DNA of 40,237 bases, taken from positions 1,470 to 41,706 of the forward strand of contig LBQD01000004.1 in assembly GCA_000990585.1 (NCBI GenBank), in the 5' to 3' direction. Source of the DNA: Candidatus Moranbacteria bacterium GW2011_GWE2_35_2- (lineage in GTDB: Bacteria; Patescibacteriota; Minisyncoccia; Moranbacterales; UBA9337). How positions within the stretch are numbered: the first letter of the stretch is position 1; the number at the start of each line of letters is the position of its first letter. Under the pieces are notes generated by a model. The model ran no database searches and had not been told where the DNA came from. It saw nothing but the letters and a program-made list of their open reading frames with translations. The translations under genes were made by a program, and so were the position numbers. Shown in pieces: positions 29,053-36,953 of this stretch.

Positions 29053-29082
29053 AAAAACGGCCCATACTGAGCCGTTTTTTTT
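29053..29082. terminator. Bidirectional rho-independent terminator
   Basis: AAAAACGGC pairs with GCCGTTTTT around a 9-base loop. It can end the minus-strand GlsB/YeaQ-like gene and any plus-strand transcript from 28900-29050. That interval (28901-29052) holds no ORF of note. Confidence 0.82.
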
Positions 29083-29104
29083 GTTCTGCCGCGACGTGTC
29101 TTTT

Positions 29105-29344
29105 TTAGCGGATAGCTTTTACGATTGCTATTAAGATTACTGCTCCAATTAGCGCTACGAACATACTGTACAGGTTGAAACCTGTAACTCCGCTTTCTCC
29201 CAGAAAGCTCATCAGCCATCCGCCTAACATAGCGCCCACGATTCCCAGAATAATATTCAGAACTAAGCTATCGTTGGTGCCCATAACTAGTGAGGCGACC
29301 CAACCTACGATTGCCCCGAAAATAATCCATAAAATAATGCTCAT
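29105..29344 (-). CDS. GlsB/YeaQ/YmgE-family small membrane protein
   Basis: A 79-residue protein of three short glycine-rich helices: IILWIIFGAIVGWVASLVMG, LVLNIILGIVGAMLGGWLMSF and FVALIGAVILIAIVKAIR. This is the transglycosylase-associated (GlsB/YeaQ/YmgE) pattern, including the GxxxGW.AS start and G..GA..GG middle. The family is linked to general stress responses; its biochemical role is unknown. It is downstream of the YggT-like gene on the same strand with a 26-base gap. Confidence 0.88.
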   Translation of the reverse strand: MSIILWIIFGAIVGWVASLVMGTNDSLVLNIILGIVGAMLGGWLMSFLGESGVTGFNLYSMFVALIGAVILIAIVKAIR

Positions 29345-29370
29345 ATATTTTTTTTAATTAATTATTTTTT

Positions 29371-29721
29371 TTATTGCTCGTCTAGTTTAACTGCGGCTTC
29401 CGATGTTGAAACAGTTTTTCCCATAAGAAACAATTTGATTATGCCGATGGCAATTATCCAATACACAAACATTGCCAAGAGCGTCGTCCATTCAAAGACA
29501 TTGCCTGATACTCTGGAAACATTAAAGACACTCAGGAAAGGAGCGGTGAAAATGTAGGTTACTCCATAGACAAAACTGGTGAAACCGGCCTCCATATTGG
29601 CTCCAAGTAATTTCAAGATGAAACGAAACGCCAGCAATATTTCCAGAAGTCCCAAGAGATACCAAATGATTTGTGTCCCGCGGTAAAGAGGTTTTGTGCT
29701 GGGAGAAGTTGATGAATCCAT
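29371..29721 (-). CDS. YggT-like membrane protein
   Basis: A 116-residue protein with helices at about 15-40 (IIWYLLGLLEILLAFRFILKLLGAN), 47-63 (FVYGVTYIFTAPFLSVF) and 78-98 (TLLAMFVYWIIAIGIIKLF). The order R..L...AN..A.F..FVY..T..F..PF matches YggT-family proteins. Function is unclear; YggT proteins have been linked to osmotic tolerance and to membrane organisation. It is between the ribbon-helix-helix gene and the GlsB/YeaQ-like gene. Confidence 0.7.
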   Translation of the reverse strand: MDSSTSPSTKPLYRGTQIIWYLLGLLEILLAFRFILKLLGANMEAGFTSFVYGVTYIFTAPFLSVFNVSRVSGNVFEWTTLLAMFVYWIIAIGIIKLFLMGKTVSTSEAAVKLDEQ

Positions 29722-29788
29722 ATGATTATAGATTAGTTATTAATTTGAACTAAACGAGAATCTTTCTAGGTCACTTTTATTTAATTAA

Positions 29789-29971
29789 TTAAGGTGCTAG
29801 ATGGCGGATATCGGTTCTTCTAATTATTGTTTCTTTGGGCAAATATTCAATCAAGATTTTTTCAACTAAAGCGGTTAAACTCAGACCATCAACAATAGCC
29901 TGCGCTTTGGCTTGTTTCAAAAGATCGGGGTTCAGGAATAATGTCACGCGTTGTTTTTTGATTTTTTTCAT
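29789..29971 (-). CDS. Ribbon-helix-helix (CopG-like) protein
   Basis: A 60-residue protein. KQRVTLFLNPDLLKQAKAQAIVDGLSLTALVEKILIEYL is the ribbon-helix-helix pattern: one beta strand for DNA contact followed by two helices. Such proteins are dimeric repressors, often antitoxins, but no toxin gene lies next to it. It may regulate the two downstream membrane genes or itself. The next 158 bases (29972-30129) to the following gene hold no further ORF. Confidence 0.78.
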   Translation of the reverse strand: MKKIKKQRVTLFLNPDLLKQAKAQAIVDGLSLTALVEKILIEYLPKETIIRRTDIRHLAP

Positions 29972-30129
29972 ATTTTATAGCTCAAAATTGCGATTTAGCT
30001 TCAATGGTTGTCCTACTGCAACTACTAGTACACACGCAACACCTTTTATCTTTCATAAACAAAATATTTCTTGGTTGAAAATGGTAGTAGATGGTATTAT
30101 TAAGATGCAAGAAGATAATTTTTTGGATT

Positions 30130-31317
30130 ATGGAAAACAAAATTATTAATACTTGGGTTGGAACTTTGATTTTGATCTCCTTGTCATCGGGAGTGGCTTT
30201 TGTGGCGATTGAAGGTAATAGTGATTTTTCTCCGGAATTTTCGCAAATGATTATAACCGCAAAAAAGAAGGTTGCCGAAGCGGTTCCTGTTTTGTTTCCT
30301 TCGCCACTGCCTCCTCCGCTTCCGCCGGACATTGAAAGAATGAAAAAACAGGGATGTGTGGCGGATGGACTCCTTTCCGGATTTGGAGGCGATACCAAGG
30401 AGATGATCAATGTGGTTAACCGGTCTGATTGCTATTATCTTCATCGCGCATTGGAAACATGGGCGGACAAGCCGGATTTTGAAAAGGCCAAAAAAATCAA
30501 GGCGAAAATTGAAAAAGATAATATCGTGTACGGAATGTTTATTGCCGAAGCTATTGGCACAAAAGTCCTTTACCGCTATCAAGATGAAGATCGCAAGTTT
30601 GATTTTGAAAAAATGTGTAAAAATGATCACAGTGATCATTGGAAAAAAAATATATGTATTCCTTCTTTTGATTCTGGGGAATATCGTAAATATTTGAAAT
30701 ATATTACTGAACAAGCAATGGATATGGGAATTCAAAGTTTTCTTTTTGGACAAATTTTTCTTCAAGAAACTTCCGATTTAGATAATCCAAGAATAACTGG
30801 AATAATTAGAGATATGAGAAAATATGCCGATTCCAAGAAAATGAAAATTGTGGTTGGAGCACAAACTAATGACATTACTAATGAAAAATATTTGCGCAAT
30901 TTTGATTTTATTGATGGCGGTGTGGGATTGTATTCCGACGGAACACTGGAAAACGGTCCGTGTTTTTCTCGCTGGTGGAAAAAGGACGGAGATTGGTGCT
31001 GGGCGCTTTTGTGGAACGACAAATTTGCCAAAAAAGCCAATAATGTTTTTTTGCATCTCGATTGGACGCCTCAAATTGGAGATGATATGAGTACTTTCGC
31101 TCGGATGGATGATGACAAGCGGAGAAAAACATTGCGGGATTTGCATGATTTTTTCACTTCCCAGGGAAAGGGTTTTATGCTGCCGATTCTTGCAGTGTTG
31201 CCGAAGGATAATGGCGGATGTTACGGAGAAAAAAAGAATTTTTATTCGCCTTCAAAAAAATATTCCTGCGACGACGAAAAGACGATTAACAATATCTTGA
31301 AAAAAGCTTGGCAATAA
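30130..31317 (+). CDS. Large exported protein of unknown function
   Basis: A 395-residue protein from ATG 30130; the track's 13 extra residues are upstream of the hydrophobic start. One N-terminal helix (about 8-28) anchors or exports it, and a Pro-rich linker (PSPLPPPLPPD) follows. The rest looks like a single enzyme-like domain: VADGLLSGFGGD, EYRKYLKYITEQAMDMGIQSFLFGQIFLQE, MKIVVGAQTNDI, DFIDGGVGLYSDG, NNVFLHLDWTPQIGDDMSTFARM and GFMLPILAVLPKDNGGC. Alternating strands and helices with acidic residues at strand ends recall a TIM-barrel glycoside hydrolase, but I see no confident family. Cysteines near the end suggest disulfides. Confidence 0.7.
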   Translation: MENKIINTWVGTLILISLSSGVAFVAIEGNSDFSPEFSQMIITAKKKVAEAVPVLFPSPLPPPLPPDIERMKKQGCVADGLLSGFGGDTKEMINVVNRSDCYYLHRALETWADKPDFEKAKKIKAKIEKDNIVYGMFIAEAIGTKVLYRYQDEDRKFDFEKMCKNDHSDHWKKNICIPSFDSGEYRKYLKYITEQAMDMGIQSFLFGQIFLQETSDLDNPRITGIIRDMRKYADSKKMKIVVGAQTNDITNEKYLRNFDFIDGGVGLYSDGTLENGPCFSRWWKKDGDWCWALLWNDKFAKKANNVFLHLDWTPQIGDDMSTFARMDDDKRRKTLRDLHDFFTSQGKGFMLPILAVLPKDNGGCYGEKKNFYSPSKKYSCDDEKTINNILKKAWQ

Positions 31318-31346
31318 TTTCGTTATTTTAGTATGCTCCAGAGGGC

Positions 31347-31375
31347 TTGCCAAAAGGCGGATAGTCTGATACAAT
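31347..31375 (+). promoter_or_regulatory. Promoter for rpsF operon
   Basis: TTGCCA and TACAAT at 17 bases, with TGA before the -10 (extended -10). Confidence 0.75.
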
Positions 31376-31381
31376 AGGGGA

Positions 31382-31577
31382 ACAACTGAGAAAGTCCTGT
31401 TCGCGCCTCGCCCGACATTTGGCTGGGATAAGGAGCGATTAAGCTGCAAAGCTGGATTTTCTTTGTGGTTTTTATTTTTATTAAAAAGCGATGCGAATGA
31501 TGCGAATTACATTCGAATGATGCGAATATTTTTTTCGTAGATTCGGGAAAATTCGCGGATTCGAATCGGCACAATGT
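31382..31577 (+). promoter_or_regulatory. Structured rpsF leader
   Basis: About 195 bases between promoter and rpsF. A nested stem pairs CGC, CCT and CCC with GGG, AGG and GCG around 31403-31437, with a CCCGAC loop segment. Many bacteria have an S6:S18-binding leader with an exposed CCG here; this could be one, but the match is loose. The second half is occupied by GATGCGAAT repeats. Confidence 0.4.
31490..31566. repeat. GATGCGAAT/ATTCG repeats before rpsF
   Basis: GATGCGAAT occurs twice head-to-tail (31490-31507) and once more at 31519-31527, with inverted ATTCG copies between and after. It forms a low-complexity patch just before the start codon. Confidence 0.7.
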
Positions 31578-32153
31578 ATGATTGAATACGAATTGTTTTA
31601 TTTAGTAGGAGAATCCAGAGAACATGATCTGGATAAAATCAAAAAAGAAGTAGATGAAGTTGTTTCCAAAGAGGGCGGAAAAATTTTGGAGGTTGAAGTT
31701 GTCACCCGCAGAAAGATGTCTTATGAAATAAAAAGAGAATCTCGCGGAGTATATATTACTAAAAGATTTGAAATTTTAGACAAAGACGAGAGAGAAGAAC
31801 AGGGTCTTGCCAATAAGGATATTGTGTCAGACATAAATATAAAGCTTTTGCAAAATCGGGACGTTTTGCGGTTTTTGATTACGCGTGCAGATCAATTGCC
31901 AGCATTGGGTATTGGGATTGAAAAAGATGATAAGTCGGAACGAGAAAAGCAGGTTTTAAAGAAAGAAGAGGTTAAAAAAGAAGAAAAAGTTGCTCAAATC
32001 AAAGAGGATGATAAAATAGAGAAAGAGAAAGCAAAGAAAAAATCCATAGCAAATAAGGAAGAAAAACCTTTCAAAGAGAAAAAAAAGAGGGAGAAAAGAG
32101 AGAAAGTGGAAGAAGATATCGACGAAAAACTTAATGAGATATTGAATATATAA
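31578..32153 (+). CDS. rpsF: Ribosomal protein S6 (bS6) with charged tail
   Basis: A 191-residue protein. Residues 1-100 match bS6 (MIEYELFYLVGESREHDLDKIKKEVDEVV, EVVTRRKMSYEIKRESRGVYITKRFEI, NIKLLQNRDVLRFLITRA). The last 85 or so residues are Lys/Glu-rich (KKEEVKKEEKVAQIKEDDK..., ending LNEILNI), an extension well beyond the usual 100-135 residues. S6 binds S18 in the small subunit platform, and rpsR lies two genes downstream. ATG 31578 is the only usable start. Confidence 0.95.
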   Translation: MIEYELFYLVGESREHDLDKIKKEVDEVVSKEGGKILEVEVVTRRKMSYEIKRESRGVYITKRFEILDKDEREEQGLANKDIVSDINIKLLQNRDVLRFLITRADQLPALGIGIEKDDKSEREKQVLKKEEVKKEEKVAQIKEDDKIEKEKAKKKSIANKEEKPFKEKKKREKREKVEEDIDEKLNEILNI

Positions 32154-32194
32154 TTTTTCAATATTTTAATTTTTTAAAACTAAAAATTAATATT

Positions 32195-32728
32195 ATGAAT
32201 GTAAACAAAGTTATTTTAGTCGGTCGATTGACCCGCGATCCGGAATTGAGGACAACCACTGGTGGAAAAACTGTTGCCAGCGTGAGTCTTGCTACCAATT
32301 CCACATGGAAAGATCAGAGTGGGCAAAAACAAGAAAAGACTGAATTCCACAATGTTATTCTTTGGGGAAGAGTGGCGGAAATTGCCGGACAATATTTGAC
32401 GAAAGGGCAAGAAGCGTATTTTGAAGGAAGATTGCAAACAAGAAAATATACAGCAAAAGATGGAACAGAAAGACGGACTACTGAAGTGGTGGCGGAAAGT
32501 ATGCAACTCGGAAGCCGTCCTCAAGGAGGAGGACAAGGTGGAAATTATTCCGGAGGTGGAAATTCATATCAAGCACCAAGACAATTTGCAAATAATCCGG
32601 CGCAAAACAAATCGACAGCGTCAGTGGCCGGAAAAAATCAAACGCCTCCAATGCAAGATGATAATATTCCAACTATCAATCTGGATGAAGAACAGGAAGA
32701 CGTTCGAATTGAAGATGTGCCGTTTTAA
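32195..32728 (+). CDS. ssb: Single-stranded DNA-binding protein
   Basis: A 177-residue SSB. The OB-fold (1-105) includes MNVNKVILVGRLTRDPELRTT, VASVSLATNSTWKDQSGQ, TEFHNVILWGRVAEIAGQYLTKGQEAYFEGRLQTRKY. A Gly/Gln-rich linker follows, and the acidic C-terminal tip EDVPF replaces the common DDIPF used to recruit partners in replication and repair. The rpsF-ssb-rpsR order is conserved in most bacteria. Confidence 0.96.
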   Translation: MNVNKVILVGRLTRDPELRTTTGGKTVASVSLATNSTWKDQSGQKQEKTEFHNVILWGRVAEIAGQYLTKGQEAYFEGRLQTRKYTAKDGTERRTTEVVAESMQLGSRPQGGGQGGNYSGGGNSYQAPRQFANNPAQNKSTASVAGKNQTPPMQDDNIPTINLDEEQEDVRIEDVPF

Positions 32729-32757
32729 ATAGTATAATTGTTGAATAATTTAAAATT

Positions 32758-32970
32758 ATGGAAAATATTAAAAAAGGTTGTTATTTTTGTCAGGAAAAAA
32801 TTGATAAAATCGATTATAAGGATGCATATACATTGCGTCGTTTTATGAATTCTCAGGGAAAAATTTATCCGCCAAAAAGACATGGAGTTTGTACCAAACA
32901 TCAAAGAAGTTTGACTGCGGCAATCAAAAAAGGAAGAATTATGGGTTTGCTTCCGTTTATAGCGAGATAA
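32758..32970 (+). CDS. rpsR: Ribosomal protein S18 (bS18)
   Basis: A 70-residue protein with KIDKIDYKDAYTLRRFMNSQGKIYPPKRHGVCTKHQRSLTAAIKKGRIMGLLPFIAR, the standard bS18 core. CYFC near the start and CTKH in the middle give a four-ligand zinc-type site, as in zinc-containing S18 forms. It ends the rpsF-ssb-rpsR group. rplI, which usually follows, is not here. Confidence 0.97.
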   Translation: MENIKKGCYFCQEKIDKIDYKDAYTLRRFMNSQGKIYPPKRHGVCTKHQRSLTAAIKKGRIMGLLPFIAR

Positions 32971-33039
32971 TGGTAAGTGCGTATTTTCAAAATATAATTT
33001 TCAAAAAAATTATATTTTGAAAATTTAAATAGTGTATTT

Positions 33040-33122
33040 ATTTCAAAGTTATCAATTTTTGTTAATTTAAAATTTAATCATTGAGAATTGATTAGAAATT
33101 AAAAATTGATAATTAAAAATTT
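33040..33122. repeat. AT-rich intergenic repeat, copy before efp
   Basis: Contains AAATTTAATCATTGAGAATT and TTAGAAATTAAAAATT, nearly the same as 9399-9440 before ppa. It runs up to the efp start. Confidence 0.65.
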
Positions 33123-33129
33123 CACAAGT

Positions 33130-33687
33130 ATGCTTTCAATATCTGATATTAAAACGGGAAAAACTATCGTTCTTGATGGAAATCCTTTTGTGGTTATTCG
33201 CGATGAGCATTCAAAAACAGGAAGAGCTGGAGCCGTGCTTCGCACTAAGTTGAAAAATTTGGCGACCGGGGCGGTTTTGGAAAAAACCTTTCAAGGAGCG
33301 GATAAGGTGGAAGAAGCGGATATTTTCAAATCCAAAGCGCAATATTTGTATCGGGAAGGTGATGATTTTGTTTTTATGGATATGGGAAATTATGACCAGT
33401 TCAATCTTTCCAATGCCGTTTTAGACGGGGCGGATAAATATTTACTTGAAGGGACAGAAGTTTCCATTTTGAATTTCAACGGCAATCCGATTAATCTTGA
33501 ATTGCCGATCAAGATGCAATTTCGTGTTGTTGAAGCTCCTCCCGGACTCAAGGGCGACACTGCTTCCGGCGGGGACAAGGTGGTAACTTTGGAAACCGGA
33601 CTGAAAATAACCACGCCATTGTTTGTCAAAGAAGGCGACATCGTAATCGTGAACACAGAAAAAGGAGAATACGTTTCCAGAGCGTAG
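33130..33687 (+). CDS. efp: Translation elongation factor P
   Basis: A 185-residue EF-P from ATG 33130; the track's start adds eight residues of translated repeat. Three beta-barrel domains are visible: the KOW-like domain (MLSISDIKTGKTIVLDGNPFVVI), the OB domain (ADIFKSKAQYLYREGDDFVFMDMGNYDQF) and the C-terminal domain (PPGLKGDTASGGDKVVTLETGLKITTPLFVKEGDIVIVNTEKGEYVSRA). The loop that carries the modified residue reads HSKTGRAGA, so Arg32 stands at the tip. EF-P relieves ribosome stalling at polyproline. A terminator follows. Confidence 0.96.
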   Translation: MLSISDIKTGKTIVLDGNPFVVIRDEHSKTGRAGAVLRTKLKNLATGAVLEKTFQGADKVEEADIFKSKAQYLYREGDDFVFMDMGNYDQFNLSNAVLDGADKYLLEGTEVSILNFNGNPINLELPIKMQFRVVEAPPGLKGDTASGGDKVVTLETGLKITTPLFVKEGDIVIVNTEKGEYVSRA

Positions 33688-33734
33688 AAAACAGACATAA
33701 GATTTAAGACATAAAATAGAGGTTTTGAATTTTA

Positions 33735-33761
33735 AAAAAACAGACACAGTGTCTGTTTTTT
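33735..33761 (+). terminator. Rho-independent terminator after efp
   Basis: Stem AAAAAACAGACA/TGTCTGTTTTTT with a 3-base loop CAG. Confidence 0.9.
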
Positions 33762-33848
33762 GGTGCAATTAATTAAAGATAAGATGTATGTCTGTATTTT
33801 TTCAAACATTGCTAAAATGATAAAATGTTAGTATGCTAAAATGAAATT

Positions 33849-33889
33849 ATAAAATTTGGGATAAGCTCAAAATTTAAACCAGCTGGCGA
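33849..33889 (+). pseudogene. Decayed copy 1 of uvrB 5' end
   Basis: Translated in the frame of uvrB it reads I-KFGISSKFKPAGD, matching the uvrB start MKFKINSKYVPAGD. The ATG has become ATA. Differences from copy 2 are mostly at third codon positions. The match stops exactly where the palindrome at 33890 begins. Possible -10-like TAAAAT boxes lie upstream (33813 and 33837). Confidence 0.75.
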
Positions 33890-33925
33890 CCCCGTAAAAT
33901 AAAAATAATAATTTTTATCACGGGG
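33890..33925. repeat. Palindromic repeat C upstream of uvrB
   Basis: Outer arms CCCCGT/ACGGGG, inner arms ATAAAAAT/ATTTTTAT, loop AATA. The element and the next 34 bases are identical to those at 34001-34070. Confidence 0.85.
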
Positions 33926-33959
33926 CGAGACTTATTTTATGGTTTAATTCTTTATATTT

Positions 33960-34000
33960 ATGAAATTTAAAATAAACTCAAAATTCAAGCCGGCGGGGGA
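33960..34000 (+). pseudogene. Decayed copy 2 of uvrB 5' end
   Basis: ATG at 33960 begins MKFKINSKFKPAGD, 12 of 14 residues equal to the real uvrB start 111 bases downstream. It is cut at the same codon as copy 1, where the second palindrome starts. Confidence 0.8.
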
Positions 34001-34036
34001 CCCCGTAAAATAAAAATAATAATTTTTATCACGGGG
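34001..34036. repeat. Palindromic repeat D upstream of uvrB
   Basis: Identical in sequence to repeat C and 111 bases from it. It lies 34 bases before the true uvrB start, within its leader. Confidence 0.85.
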
Positions 34037-34070
34037 CGAGACTTATTTTATGGTTTAATTCTTTATATTT

Positions 34071-36032
<1,962 letters not shown>

Positions 36033-36082
36033 AAAAAATCAAAAAATGTGGTATATTTAAAACAAGTAAAGCAATAATAAAA

Positions 36083-36418
36083 ATGAATTTTTTTAAAAAA
36101 ATATTTTCTGTGATTCGAGATATGTATTTTTTGATTTTTCGTTATTCTTCCGAATGCCAGCTTCGCGCGCAAAAGAAAAAAAATATATTTACCGGTGAAG
36201 AAAGTGGTTTTGGAAAGTTTGATTCCTATGCCGATTTGAAAAATTATCAAAAGAGAATAAAATTTTTTTTGGCAGGAATTTTCTCTTTCGGAGTTATTTT
36301 TTCCGTTATTTTTATTTTTTCCGTTATTTTTTTGATTCAATATTTATACGAAATGTTTCATATCGACAGTAATATTTTTGATTGGAATAAAATAAAAGAT
36401 TTAATAAATAATAATTGA
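36083..36418 (+). CDS. Small membrane protein of unknown function
   Basis: A 111-residue protein. A basic, aromatic N-terminus (MNFFKKIFSVIRDMYFLIFRYSSE) is followed by a polar stretch and a strong hydrophobic segment at about 61-89 (FFLAGIFSFGVIFSVIFIFSVIFLIQYLY), then a short charged tail. I do not recognise the family. It lies between uvrB and a receiver-only response regulator, 50 bases after uvrB, and may share its transcript. Confidence 0.55.
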   Translation: MNFFKKIFSVIRDMYFLIFRYSSECQLRAQKKKNIFTGEESGFGKFDSYADLKNYQKRIKFFLAGIFSFGVIFSVIFIFSVIFLIQYLYEMFHIDSNIFDWNKIKDLINNN

Positions 36419-36447
36419 GGTTTTGTGCGGGACTTCTAAATAAAAAA

Positions 36448-36837
36448 ATGAAAAATGAAAAATTCACAATTATTCTTGCCGAAGATGAGAAGGATTTGAT
36501 GGAGGTTTATTCGATTGCTCTTGGAAAGAGATTCAATCTTTTTGTGGCGGAAAATGGAAAGGAAGTTCTCGAAAGATTGAAAGAGAGTAATGGAAAAATT
36601 GATTTGATTGTTTTGGATATTGTGATGCCGAAGATGGATGGTTTTGACACTTTGCGCAAGCTTAAAAAAGATAATAAATATAAAAATATTCCTGTGGTGA
36701 TGTCGACAAATCTTAGCGATAGCAGGGACAGAGACGAAGCGATTGATTTAGGAGCGGTAAAATATTTCGTTAAGGCTGATCGAACTCCTAGTGAGCTGGC
36801 GGAAGATATTGCGAATATATTAATTGAACAAAAATAA
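36448..36837 (+). CDS. Receiver-only response regulator
   Basis: A 129-residue protein from ATG 36448 with the CheY-like fold: acidic pocket ILAEDEKDL, phosphoacceptor Asp in DLIVLDIVMPKMDGFD, conserved Thr/Ser in VVMSTNLSD and Lys in YFVKAD. There is no output domain, so it signals by protein contact like CheY or Spo0F. No histidine kinase is in the window. A terminator follows directly, so it belongs to the uvrB-side transcript rather than to uvrA. Confidence 0.9.
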   Translation: MKNEKFTIILAEDEKDLMEVYSIALGKRFNLFVAENGKEVLERLKESNGKIDLIVLDIVMPKMDGFDTLRKLKKDNKYKNIPVVMSTNLSDSRDRDEAIDLGAVKYFVKADRTPSELAEDIANILIEQK

Positions 36838-36846
36838 TCGGATAAC

Positions 36847-36875
36847 AAAAAACAGGCCTTCGCGCCTGTTTTTTG
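36847..36875 (+). terminator. Rho-independent terminator before uvrA
   Basis: Stem AAAAAACAGGC/GCCTGTTTTTT with a 6-base loop CTTCGC. Confidence 0.9.
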
Positions 36876-36881
36876 TTTGGG

Positions 36882-36910
36882 TTGATGGAAATAAAATTTG
36901 ATGATATGAT
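36882..36910 (+). promoter_or_regulatory. Promoter for uvrA
   Basis: TTGATG and TATGAT at 17 bases with TGA before the -10 (extended -10). No SOS box was recognised. Confidence 0.7.
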
Positions 36911-36953
36911 GTAATATCTCTAAACAATGAAATATGCAGACAAATTAAAAAAT

